A stretch of 64,000 nt of DNA. It comes from Pseudolysinimonas_A sp947085045. GTDB taxonomy: Bacteria; Actinomycetota; Actinomycetes; Actinomycetales; Microbacteriaceae. This document shows, one piece after another, positions 35,639 through 43,842 of this stretch (position 1 is its first letter; every line of letters begins with the position of its first letter). The stretch is taken from NCBI GenBank assembly GCA_947085045.1, contig CAMTUU010000002.1:310001-374000 (forward strand), given 5' to 3'. Made by a program: the position numbers and the translations under genes. The notes below the pieces were generated by a model. That model saw nothing but the letters and a program-made list of their open reading frames with translations, was not told the origin of the DNA and ran no database searches.

Positions 35639-36837
35639 GGGGTCGCCGCCTCGGATGCGGGAGCGGAGATGATGACCGACGTCCCCTCACCCGGCGCCGA
35701 CCAGACCCGGGCCCGTCCGCCGACCGCGGTCATCCGCTCGACCACCGAGGCGCGCAGGCCGAGCCGGTCGGCAGCGACCGAGGCGGGGTCGAACCCGGTG
35801 CCCCTGTCGGTGATCATGATCGTCACGTGCCCCGGATCGACGATCACCTCGACCTCGGCGGTGGTCGCCCCCGAGTGCCGCACGACGTTCTCGAGCGTCG
35901 CGCGCAGCGACCCGAGCAGCGCGTCGGCGACGTGCGGCTCGAGCACGTGGCTGGCCAGCGGCGACCCGGTCATGTGCAGGCTGAGTCCCCGCCACTGGAA
36001 CTCGCTGGCGAGCCGGGCGAGGTCGTTGCGCAGACCCGCATCCGAGGCGTCGAGGTCGCGGCCGGCGGCGGCGGCCGAGATCCAGTCCGCGCCGCGCAGC
36101 GTCTCGAGGTCGGCGAGCAGTCGCTCCCTGGCGCGGGCGTCGAGCCGATCCGGCGCGTTCATGACGACGGCGAGGTCGTTGAGCAGCGTGTCGTGCACGA
36201 CGGCGGTGGTGCGCCGCGCGAGATCCTCGCCGTGCGCGAGCGCGCGCGTCTCGGCTTCGAGCTCGTCGAAGTTGGGCACCCGGCGGCGGATGCGCACCTG
36301 GATGGCGGCGAGCGTCAGGTAGGCGACCGCGGTGAGCGCGAGCACCATGAGCGGTCCGAAGCCGGGGGTGAAGGTCATCCCGGACACGGCGAAGGCGACG
36401 ACGCCGGCGACCATCGCGACCCCGAACCCCAGCGCCGACCAGGCGATGCCGACGAGCGCGCGGGTCGCCGGGATGCCGACCAGCACGAGAGCGAGCGTGG
36501 GCCGGTTCACCAGGTACGGGGTGCTCGCCACGATGCCGGGGTCGCCGGTGAGCAGCAGCACCTCGTAGCCGATGGTCGCGAGACCGGCGACCGCGAGATA
36601 GACGAGCACCACCCAGCGACGAGGGCGCAGGATGACGGCGACCACCCCGCCGAGCACGACACCGAGCAGGATGAGGGCGAGCGGCAGGTCGGCGATCCGC
36701 CCCCGTTCCACGAGAGTCTCGACGAGCACCGGCACGGTGAGCACGATCGTCGCGGCGGCGACGGCCCAGCCGGCGGCCGAGACGGCGCCGGTGATGACGG
36801 CGGCGGCCGTCTCCCGGGGCAGGACGCGGACGCGCAC
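35635..36837 (-). CDS. Sensor histidine kinase (HisKA_3-like, orphan)
   Basis: A 400-aa membrane sensor with two blocks of helices (about 12-95 and 115-180), then a dimerisation helix with H215 in TTAVVHDTLLNDL and an ATPase domain containing the N box (RATLENVVRHSGA), DRGTGFDP and GLRASVVERM. This is the NarL-type kinase layout. No response regulator gene is adjacent. It forms a unit with the pseudokinase-like gene downstream. Confidence 0.9.
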   Translation of the reverse strand: MRVRVLPRETAAAVITGAVSAAGWAVAAATIVLTVPVLVETLVERGRIADLPLALILLGVVLGGVVAVILRPRRWVVLVYLAVAGLATIGYEVLLLTGDPGIVASTPYLVNRPTLALVLVGIPATRALVGIAWSALGFGVAMVAGVVAFAVSGMTFTPGFGPLMVLALTAVAYLTLAAIQVRIRRRVPNFDELEAETRALAHGEDLARRTTAVVHDTLLNDLAVVMNAPDRLDARARERLLADLETLRGADWISAAAAGRDLDASDAGLRNDLARLASEFQWRGLSLHMTGSPLASHVLEPHVADALLGSLRATLENVVRHSGATTAEVEVIVDPGHVTIMITDRGTGFDPASVAADRLGLRASVVERMTAVGGRARVWSAPGEGTSVIISAPASEAATP

Positions 36838-36840
36838 CGG

Positions 36841-37350
36841 TCAGACGCCCGGCGGGGTCAGCGCGTCGGGCGTCTGGAGCACGATCGCGATCAGCACGAG
36901 CACCCAGGTGAGCACGGCGAGTGCGCCGGCTGTGAGCGGCACCCAGAACGCGATCCGTCGCCGGCGCAGAAGCAGCAGCGAGCCCAGCAGCGCGACCAGG
37001 AACAGCACGAGCGTGACGCCGAACAGCACGAGGCCGCCGACGCGGGCGGCCTCGCCGAAGTCGATCGATTCGGTCGGCGTGCCGACAGTCGCCCGCTCGA
37101 GAAAGGTCTCGAAATCGAGGAGGATCGGCGCGTACTGTACGAGGTTGATCAGGCCGAAGATCAGCAGCGAGATCGTCACCGGGCGGTCGTAGCGGCGGGC
37201 GCCGGCGACCGCGGGGCGACGCGGGGCGACGCGGAGCGGCGCGACCGCCGGCGGAGCCGCGACCGGTTCGAGCGGCACTCCGCGCAGCGCGGCGACCTCC
37301 TCGGGCGTCGCATACTCCCCGTACTGCGGGAGCGGGCGAGAGTCCGGCAT
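36841..37350 (-). CDS. DUF6264-family membrane protein
   Basis: A 169-aa protein with a Pro/Arg-rich N-terminus (1-58) and three hydrophobic helices (about 60-82, 103-125, 135-158). The size and pattern match the Microbacteriaceae DUF6264 family of unknown role. It lies between ispH and the kinase gene with gaps of 4 and 3 nt, so it belongs to one operon. Confidence 0.75.
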   Translation of the reverse strand: MPDSRPLPQYGEYATPEEVAALRGVPLEPVAAPPAVAPLRVAPRRPAVAGARRYDRPVTISLLIFGLINLVQYAPILLDFETFLERATVGTPTESIDFGEAARVGGLVLFGVTLVLFLVALLGSLLLLRRRRIAFWVPLTAGALAVLTWVLVLIAIVLQTPDALTPPGV

Positions 37351-37354
37351 CCGA

Positions 37355-38440
37355 TCAGCCCTGCCAGTCGAGCCGACGGGTGCGTCCGCCGAGACCGCGC
37401 TCGTCGGGTTCGCCGTGGGCGTTCGTGCGCAGCTCCTTCGGGAGCGAGAACATGAGGTCCTCTTCTGCCGTCACCACCGTCTCGACGTCGAGGTAGCCGG
37501 CATCCGCCAGTTCGGCCAGCACCTCCTGCACGAGCACCTCGGGCACCGAAGCGCCGCTCGTCACGCCGACGGTCGCGACGCCGTCGAGCCACTCCTGGCG
37601 GATCTCGGTCGCATAGTCGACGCGGTGGGCGGCCCTGGCGCCGTGTTCGAGGGCGACGTCGACGAGCCGCACCGTGTTGGAGCTGTTCGCCGAGCCGACG
37701 ACGATCACCAGGTCCGCAGCCGGGGCGACCTTCTTGATCGCGACCTGGCGGTTCTGCGTCGCGTAGCAGATGTCGTCGCTCGGCGGATCCTGCAGGTTCG
37801 GGAACCGCTCGCGCAGCCGCCGCACCGTCTCCATCGTTTCGTCGACGCTGAGCGTGGTCTGCGAGATCCAGACCAGGTTGTCGGGGTCGCGCACGACGAG
37901 GGCGTCCACATCCTCGGGAGAGGTGACGAGGGTGGTGCGCTCCGGGGCGTGCCCCATCGTGCCCTCGACCTCCTCGTGCCCGGTGTGCCCGATCAAGAGG
38001 ATGTCGAGGTCCTGCTTCGCGAACCGGGTCGCCTCGCGATGCACCTTGGTCACGAGCGGGCAGGTGGCGTCGATGGCCTGGAGTCCGCGATCGGCGGCGC
38101 CCCGCACGACGGCGGGCGAGACGCCGTGGGCCGAGAACACGACGTGCGATCCGTGCGGCACCTCGGCGACGTCATCCACGAAGATCGCGCCGCGCTGCTC
38201 GAGGGTGCTGACGACGTGGACGTTGTGCACGATCTGCTTGCGCACGTAGACCGGGGCGCCGAAGTTCTCGAGCGCCTTCTCGACGGCGATCACGGCACGG
38301 TCGACGCCGGCGCAGTAGCCGCGGGGAGCTGCGAGGAGCACGCGCTTGCCGCCGTCGACGGGTCGGTCGACGAGACGCCCGCGGACCGCGGGGACGCGGG
38401 GCGAACTGAGGACGACCGCGCCGTTCGTGATGCCGGCCAT
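37355..38440 (-). CDS. ispH: 4-hydroxy-3-methylbut-2-enyl diphosphate reductase
   Basis: The 361-aa iron-sulfur enzyme makes IPP and DMAPP in the last step of the MEP pathway. The cluster-binding cysteines are C43 (APRGYCAGVDRAV), C127 (DATCPLVTKVH) and C225 (SDDICYATQNRQ). TAGAAT, a near-consensus -10, lies 6 nt before the ATG at 38440, so the mRNA is probably leaderless. It is divergent from xseA with 66 bp between the starts. Confidence 0.97.
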   Translation of the reverse strand: MAGITNGAVVLSSPRVPAVRGRLVDRPVDGGKRVLLAAPRGYCAGVDRAVIAVEKALENFGAPVYVRKQIVHNVHVVSTLEQRGAIFVDDVAEVPHGSHVVFSAHGVSPAVVRGAADRGLQAIDATCPLVTKVHREATRFAKQDLDILLIGHTGHEEVEGTMGHAPERTTLVTSPEDVDALVVRDPDNLVWISQTTLSVDETMETVRRLRERFPNLQDPPSDDICYATQNRQVAIKKVAPAADLVIVVGSANSSNTVRLVDVALEHGARAAHRVDYATEIRQEWLDGVATVGVTSGASVPEVLVQEVLAELADAGYLDVETVVTAEEDLMFSLPKELRTNAHGEPDERGLGGRTRRLDWQG

Positions 38441-38446
38441 GCCCCG

Positions 38447-38500
38447 ATTCTACGGAGGACTCCTGGCAGCGGCTGGGAGGTCGGCCAGCTCGGTTAGCCT
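38447..38500. promoter_or_regulatory. Divergent leaderless promoters of ispH and xseA
   Basis: TAGAAT (minus, 38447-38452) precedes the ispH ATG by 6 nt; TAGCCT (plus, 38495-38500) precedes the xseA GTG by 6 nt. Confidence 0.65.
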
Positions 38501-38506
38501 CGTCCC

Positions 38507-39733
38507 GTGTCCGATGCATCCGCCGCCCCCGAGCGCTCCTCACCGGAGACGCCCTGGCCGGTCGCGGTGATGTCGGGGAAGCTCAAGGACTACATCGACC
38601 GCCTCGGCACCGTGTGGGTCGAGGGTGAGATCACCCAGTGGGGGCTGTCGGGCGGAAACGCCTATGGCAAGGTCAAGGACCTCACGCAGGACGTCACCCT
38701 CTCGTTCCGCGTCTGGTCGACGACGCTGATGAAGCTCCAGGAGGAGTTTCATCAGGGCGACCGCGTCGTCGCGCTCGTGAAGTCGGAGTGGTGGCCCAAG
38801 GGCGGCACCCTCACGATGCAGGTGTACGACATCCGTCATGTCGGCATCGGCGACCTGCTCGCCAAGCTCGAGGCGCTGCGCCGCAAGCTCGCCGACGAGG
38901 GACTGTTCGACGCGGAGCGCAAGCAGCGGCTGCCGTTCCTGCCGCAGTGCATCGGCCTCGTCACCGGTCAGGATTCGGATGCCGAGAAGGACGTCGTGCG
39001 CAATGCCCGACTGCGATGGCCCGCCGTGGAGTTCCGCATCCGGCATGCCGCGGTGCAGGGCAACCAGGCCGTCTCGCAGGTGATCGGCGCGATCCGGTCG
39101 CTCGACCAAGACCCGGAGGTCGACGTGATCATCGTCGCGCGCGGCGGCGGCGACTTCCAGAACCTGCTGCCGTTCAGCGACGAGCGGGTGGTCCGCGCGG
39201 TGGCCGAGTGCCGCACACCGGTGGTCAGCGCGATCGGGCACGAGGCCGACCGGCCGCTCCTCGACGACGTCGCCGACCTGCGCGCCTCGACCCCGACCGA
39301 CGCCGCGAAGCGCGTCGTGCCCGACATCGCCGACGAGCTCGCCCGGGTGCGTCAGGCCCGCAGCCGGTTGCTCGCGCGGGTCACCGGTCAGGTCACCTCC
39401 GAGATCGAGAGGATCGGCAGCATCCGCTCGCGTCCGGTGCTCGCCGAGCCCTCGCGCGTGGTGTCGGATCGGGCGGAGGAGCTGACCCGCTGGGTCGCCC
39501 GCGGGTCGGAGCTGCTCGACTACGCCTTCGAGCGGGCCGGCCAGCGGGTCGTCGAGCTCCGCGCGCAGCTGCGGGCGCTCTCGCCGCAGGCCACCCTCGA
39601 GCGCGGCTACGCGATCGCCCGGCTCGATTCGGGCGCGGTGCTGCGTCACGTCGCGGAGTCCACCCCCGGGGATTCCCTGCGCCTCACCCTCGTCGACGGG
39701 GAGATCGCGGCGACCGTCGAAGGCGCCGGATAA
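38507..39733 (+). CDS. xseA: Exodeoxyribonuclease VII large subunit
   Basis: The 408-aa protein has an N-terminal OB fold (about 20-110, containing VWVEGEITQWGL) and the nuclease core with the conserved VDVIIVARGGGDFQNLLPFSDE and AIGHEADRPLLDDVADLRASTPTDAA segments. With XseB it degrades single-stranded DNA in both directions. The GTG at 38507 lies 6 nt after TAGCCT. The stop lies 10 nt before xseB. Confidence 0.96.
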   Translation: MSDASAAPERSSPETPWPVAVMSGKLKDYIDRLGTVWVEGEITQWGLSGGNAYGKVKDLTQDVTLSFRVWSTTLMKLQEEFHQGDRVVALVKSEWWPKGGTLTMQVYDIRHVGIGDLLAKLEALRRKLADEGLFDAERKQRLPFLPQCIGLVTGQDSDAEKDVVRNARLRWPAVEFRIRHAAVQGNQAVSQVIGAIRSLDQDPEVDVIIVARGGGDFQNLLPFSDERVVRAVAECRTPVVSAIGHEADRPLLDDVADLRASTPTDAAKRVVPDIADELARVRQARSRLLARVTGQVTSEIERIGSIRSRPVLAEPSRVVSDRAEELTRWVARGSELLDYAFERAGQRVVELRAQLRALSPQATLERGYAIARLDSGAVLRHVAESTPGDSLRLTLVDGEIAATVEGAG

Positions 39734-39743
39734 GGTGGAGGCC

Positions 39744-39959
39744 GTGTCCGACATCGCCGAACTCTCCTACGAGCAGGCGCGCGACGAGCTGGTGAAGGTC
39801 GTCGGCTCACTCGAGCAGGGCGGGGTCTCGCTCGAGGAGTCGCTGGCCCTCTGGGAGCGTGGCGAAGCCCTCGCGAAGCGCTGCGAAGAGTGGCTCATCG
39901 GCGCGAAGGCGCGGCTCGACGCCGCCCGCTCGGCCGCGACCGACGGCGACTCCTCATGA
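39744..39959 (+). CDS. xseB: Exodeoxyribonuclease VII small subunit
   Basis: A 71-aa helical protein that binds the large subunit. The core ELSYEQARDELVKVVGSLEQG and LEESLALWERGEALAKRCEEWL is the standard family sequence. GTG 39744 is preferred because AAGGTGGAG lies just upstream; an in-frame GTG at 39735 would add three residues. Its stop overlaps the next gene (ATGA). Confidence 0.95.
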   Translation: MSDIAELSYEQARDELVKVVGSLEQGGVSLEESLALWERGEALAKRCEEWLIGAKARLDAARSAATDGDSS

Positions 39960-40543
39960 CGATGCCGGCGCAGGAGGCGGCGCCCACCATCCAGGAGCGC
40001 CGTGCCGCCCGCCGAGCGAACCAGACGACGTTCAATCTCGTGATCGCCCTCATCGCGTCGCTCGGCATCGTGGCGTTGCTCGTCACCGTCGTCGTGCGCC
40101 CCGAGGTGACCCGCCCGCTCGTGGACTACGTCGAGATCGGAGATTCCGCGCAGGGCAGTCTCGACGAGGTGCTCGCGGTGCCCGAGCTGCCCGAGGGCTG
40201 GAGCGCCAACCGCGCTGAGCTCGTCGCCGCTCCCGCCGACGGAGTCGCCCGCTGGGAGGTGGGGTTCCTCACCCCGGCGGGAGATTACATCGGCTTCGTG
40301 CAGGGCGTGGACGCCAACCCATCCTGGCTGTCCGACCAGGTGCGCTCCGCACGATCGTCGGGCACGCAGAGCTACGGCGGACTGACCTGGGACGTCTACG
40401 ACCGCCGCGACATCGACGACCCCGGCAACGTCGAGTTCGCACTCGTCGCCGAGGTGACCGCGTCGACGTTCGTGCTCTCGGGCACCGCAGACGACGCCGA
40501 ATTCGCGGTGCTCGCCACGGCCGTCGCCGAGAGCCTGCCGTGA
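39956..40543 (+). CDS. DUF4245-domain membrane-anchored protein
   Basis: A 195-aa protein with an N-terminal Arg-rich cytoplasmic end, one helix (about 28-50) and an extracytoplasmic domain matching DUF4245 (LPEGWSANRAELV; YIGFVQGVDANPSWL; VLSGTADDAEF). ATG 39956 overlaps the xseB stop (ATGA), and its stop overlaps the carbonic anhydrase GTG. The conserved neighbourhood xseAB-DUF4245-carbonic anhydrase-fumC suggests a housekeeping role that is still unknown. Confidence 0.88.
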   Translation: MTMPAQEAAPTIQERRAARRANQTTFNLVIALIASLGIVALLVTVVVRPEVTRPLVDYVEIGDSAQGSLDEVLAVPELPEGWSANRAELVAAPADGVARWEVGFLTPAGDYIGFVQGVDANPSWLSDQVRSARSSGTQSYGGLTWDVYDRRDIDDPGNVEFALVAEVTASTFVLSGTADDAEFAVLATAVAESLP

Positions 40544-41169
40544 CCGACACCTCGTTCGACCAGCGCCGCACCCCGGCTCAGGTCTGGCGCGAGTTCGCCC
40601 GCGGTAACGAGCGGTTCATCGCCGGTGACCCCGAGCACCCGCGGCAGGACGTCGAGCGCCGCACCGAGCTTGCGGCGTCGCAGGCCCCGCACGCCGCCCT
40701 GTTCGGCTGCAGCGACTCCCGCCTCGCCGCGGAGATCATCTTCGACAAGGGCCTCGGCGATCTCTTCGTCGTGCGCAACGCCGGGCAGGTCATCTCCGAC
40801 TCGGCCATCGCCTCCCTCGAGTACGCGGTCGCGGTGCTCGACGTGCCGTTGATCATCGTGCTCGCCCACGACGCGTGCGGCGCCGTCCAGGCGGCGATCG
40901 ACCTCGACACCCCCGAGCATCCGCCCCTCCCGCCGCACATCGCCGGGCACATCGCCGGCATCCGTCCCGCCGTGCGGATCGCCGCCTCGCGCGATCCGGA
41001 AGCCGTCGGCAAGGTACACCTCGAGCAGACCGTGAGGGCGCTGGTGGAGCGCAGCGAACTCATCTCCGACGCGATCGCCGCCGGTACGCTGGGAGTCGTC
41101 GGCGCGAACTACCGGCTGCTCGAAGGCCGTGTGGTTCCGGATGTCGTCCTCGGTGCGATCGAGCCCTGA
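40540..41169 (+). CDS. Beta-class carbonic anhydrase
   Basis: The 209-aa zinc enzyme interconverts CO2 and bicarbonate. The zinc ligands and active-site pair are C57, D59 and R61 (FGCSDSR), H110 and C113 (LAHDACG). GTG 40540 overlaps the DUF4245 stop by 4 nt. Bicarbonate from this enzyme would feed carboxylases in anaplerotic metabolism; fumC follows directly. Confidence 0.96.
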   Translation: MTDTSFDQRRTPAQVWREFARGNERFIAGDPEHPRQDVERRTELAASQAPHAALFGCSDSRLAAEIIFDKGLGDLFVVRNAGQVISDSAIASLEYAVAVLDVPLIIVLAHDACGAVQAAIDLDTPEHPPLPPHIAGHIAGIRPAVRIAASRDPEAVGKVHLEQTVRALVERSELISDAIAAGTLGVVGANYRLLEGRVVPDVVLGAIEP

Positions 41170-41231
41170 CTCGGCCCGCACCATCCCACGCCACCGTCTC
41201 CCTCCCGCCTGAACCGAAAGGCCACGTCGCC

Positions 41232-42629
41232 GTGAGCACCGAGCCCGCTTTCCGCATCGAGCACGACACGATGGGCGAGGTGCGGGTGCCCGCATCCGCT
41301 CTCTACTCCGCGCAGACGCAACGCGCCGTCGAGAACTTCCCCATCTCCGGCTCCGGCCTCGAGCCCGGCCAGATCGTGGCCCTCGCCCGCATCAAGCGCG
41401 CCGCCGCCCTGGTCAACAAAGAGCTGGGCATCCTGGATGCCGCCATCGCCGACTCGATCGTCTCCGCCGCAGACGACATCATCGGCGGGGCGCATCACGA
41501 CCAGTTCCCGGTCGACACCTACCAGACCGGCTCCGGCACCTCGTCGAACATGAACATCAACGAGGTGCTCGCCACCCTCGCGACGCAGAAGCTCGGCGCG
41601 CCCGTGCACCCGAACGACCACGTGAACATGTCGCAGTCCTCGAACGATGTCTTCCCGACGTCGGTGCACGTCGCCGTGACCGGCGCCCTGGTCAACGACC
41701 TCGTGCCGGCGCTCGACCACCTCGCGACCGCGCTCGAGACGAAGGCCGAGCTGTGGAAGGGCGTCGTCAAGTCGGGACGCACTCACCTCATGGATGCCAC
41801 CCCCGTCACCCTCGGTCAGGAGTTCGGGGGCTACGCGCGCCAGGTGCGGCTCGGCATCGAGCGCATCCGGGCCGCCCTCCCCCGCGTCGCCGAGGTGCCG
41901 CTCGGCGGCACCGCGACCGGCACCGGCATCAACACCCCGAAGGGCTTCTCGCCGAAGGTCATCGCGATCGTCGCCGAGACCTCCGGCCTGCCGATCACCG
42001 AGGCGCTCGACCACTTCGAGGCGCAGGGCGCGCGCGACGGGCTCGTCGAGGCCTCGGGCGCGCTGCGCGTCATCGCGGTGTCGCTCACCAAGATCTGCAA
42101 CGACCTGCGTTGGATGGGCTCGGGCCCGAACACCGGTCTCGCCGAACTGTCGATCCCCGACCTGCAGCCCGGATCGTCGATCATGCCCGGCAAGGTGAAC
42201 CCGGTCATCCCGGAGGCGGTCATCATGGTCGGCGCCCGCGTGATCGGCAACGACGCGACGATCGCCTGGGCCGGGGCGACCGGCAACTTCGAGCTGAACG
42301 TCGCGATCCCGGTGATGGGCACGGCGCTGCTGGAGTCGATTCGGCTGCTGGCGAACTCGTCGGTGCTGCTGGCCGACAAGACCGTCGATGGACTCGAGGC
42401 CAACGTCGAGCGGGCGCGAGCGTTGGCCGAGTCGTCTCCGTCGATCGTCACACCCCTCAACAAGTTCATCGGCTATGAGAACGCCGCGAAGATCGCCAAG
42501 CATTCGGTCGCGAAGGGTCTGACCGTGCGCGAGGCGGTCATCGATCTCGGTTTCGTCGAGCGCGGCGAACTCACGCTCGAGCAGCTCGACACGGCACTGG
42601 ATGTCCTGTCGATGACGCACCCGGGATGA
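41232..42629 (+). CDS. fumC: Class II fumarate hydratase
   Basis: The 465-aa TCA-cycle enzyme hydrates fumarate to malate. It has the superfamily signature GSSIMPGKVNP, the N-terminal QTGSGTSSNMN segment and SGRTHLMDATPVTLGQE. The start GTG 41232 (MSTEPAFRIEHDTMGEVRVP) follows GAAAGG; the longer open frame upstream runs antisense-like through the carbonic anhydrase. A palindromic element follows the stop. Confidence 0.97.
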   Translation: MSTEPAFRIEHDTMGEVRVPASALYSAQTQRAVENFPISGSGLEPGQIVALARIKRAAALVNKELGILDAAIADSIVSAADDIIGGAHHDQFPVDTYQTGSGTSSNMNINEVLATLATQKLGAPVHPNDHVNMSQSSNDVFPTSVHVAVTGALVNDLVPALDHLATALETKAELWKGVVKSGRTHLMDATPVTLGQEFGGYARQVRLGIERIRAALPRVAEVPLGGTATGTGINTPKGFSPKVIAIVAETSGLPITEALDHFEAQGARDGLVEASGALRVIAVSLTKICNDLRWMGSGPNTGLAELSIPDLQPGSSIMPGKVNPVIPEAVIMVGARVIGNDATIAWAGATGNFELNVAIPVMGTALLESIRLLANSSVLLADKTVDGLEANVERARALAESSPSIVTPLNKFIGYENAAKIAKHSVAKGLTVREAVIDLGFVERGELTLEQLDTALDVLSMTHPG

Positions 42630-42637
42630 TTTCCGCG

Positions 42638-42678
42638 GGTTGAGGAGCGACGCCCGCAGGGCGTCGCGTCCCGAAACC
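42638..42678. repeat. Palindromic, REP-like element after fumC
   Basis: A 9-bp perfect stem GCGACGCCC-GCA-GGGCGTCGC (42647-42667) is flanked by GGTTGAG on the left and CGAAACC on the right. This combination recalls interspersed palindromes of Microbacterium genomes. It could serve as the fumC terminator, as no T-run follows. The family link is from memory and needs a genome search. Confidence 0.5.
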
Positions 42679-42700
42679 CTCCGCAGGCTAACCTCGCGCC

Positions 42701-43105
42701 ATGACGCTCGACCGCTCCCGCCGTGCCCGCGCGGCGCGGAAGCGGCGTCAGCGATTCCTCGCCGCCGACAACGATCTGGCACCGACGCAGTGGACGGCGA
42801 TCCGCGCGGCCTGGGGTTGCTGCGCCTACTGCGGCGGCCCCGACGAGTCGCTGCAGAAGGACTGCGTACTGCCGCTCTCCCGCGGCGGTCGTTACACGCT
42901 CGAGAACGTCGTGCCCGCGTGCCGGTCGTGCAACGCGAGCAAGAGCAACGACGAGGTCACCGGCTGGCTGCGGCGCAAACGGCTCGACGAGCCGGCGTTC
43001 CTGCTGCGGTGGGCGCAGATCCTCATCTCGCTGCGTTCTCAACTCCCGGAACCCGAGGGGCTCAGCGACGAGACGTCCACAAGCACTGCGCCGGCCGAGA
43101 GTTAG
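42701..43105 (+). CDS. HNH-endonuclease-like protein with an altered catalytic motif
   Basis: The 134-aa protein has the zinc-finger cysteines C41, C44, C74 and C77 and the order of an HNH nuclease (CAYCGG, LPLSRGGRYTLENVVPACRSCNASKSN). The first catalytic His is replaced: the motif reads D54-C55 where DH is usual. TAACCT lies 6 nt before the ATG. Cleavage activity is uncertain; metal or DNA binding may be retained. It converges on the prepilin peptidase gene with a 4-nt overlap. Confidence 0.83.
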   Translation: MTLDRSRRARAARKRRQRFLAADNDLAPTQWTAIRAAWGCCAYCGGPDESLQKDCVLPLSRGGRYTLENVVPACRSCNASKSNDEVTGWLRRKRLDEPAFLLRWAQILISLRSQLPEPEGLSDETSTSTAPAES

Positions 43106-43614
43106 AGCATCGCGGCGACGACGAGGGCGCCGGTGAATCCCGCGAGGAGGAACGGGCCGAACGGGATGCGGCCGCCGCGGCCGCGCACGATGAGCACGAC
43201 GACCGCGACGACGCCGCCGATCAGGAACGCGATCAGGGGTGACGCGATCGCGATGGCGACCGTCGGTGACGCGAGCCCGAGGACGGCGGCGAGCTTCACA
43301 TCCCCCATGCCCATTCCGCCGAACAGGGCGAAGACGAAGAGCAGCCCGCCGTAGGCGACCCCGGCGACGAGCGGGACGAGGGGCGGGGTGCCGTTCGTCG
43401 CCCACGACCCCGCCGCGGCGAGCACCCCGACGACCAGGCCCGGGACGACGAGGCGATTCGGGAGCCGGTGTTCGGCGAGATCGATCCGCGACAGCTCGGG
43501 CGCCACCGCCGCCACGTAGAGCGCGGGGATCGTCTCAACGACTGGTCCGAGTGCGCCCCAGGTGAGCACGCCGAGTCCGAGGGTCAGCGGCAGCTGCCAC
43601 CCGATCCGTCGCAT
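43102..43614 (-). CDS. Prepilin peptidase (A24 family), no methyltransferase domain
   Basis: The 170-aa membrane aspartyl protease has the two catalytic aspartates D45 (LSRIDLAEHRLPN) and D105 (GMGMGDVKLAA) set in about six helices. It has only the protease half of PilD, as in TadV or the small actinobacterial forms. TAGCAT precedes the ATG by 6 nt. No pilin or secretion genes are within the window, so its substrates must be elsewhere. Confidence 0.9.
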   Translation of the reverse strand: MRRIGWQLPLTLGLGVLTWGALGPVVETIPALYVAAVAPELSRIDLAEHRLPNRLVVPGLVVGVLAAAGSWATNGTPPLVPLVAGVAYGGLLFVFALFGGMGMGDVKLAAVLGLASPTVAIAIASPLIAFLIGGVVAVVVLIVRGRGGRIPFGPFLLAGFTGALVVAAML

Positions 43615-43842
43615 GCGCCGATGCTAGCGAGCGGCATCCCCGGGCGTCCTGTGCCGCTCACAACGTGCGGCGTTCAGGAAAAGGTACGGGGATCAGGCAC
43701 CCCGCGGCGAAGAGGAGGCGATCATCCCTGAACCGCGCACGTCGACGGAGGAGCGGAGGTCGAGATGGCGGGTTGGACGGGCCGGGCCCACGCCGCGCTT
43801 CCCCGGCGACGTGGTGCCCGACCCTCAGACGCACCGAGGTGG

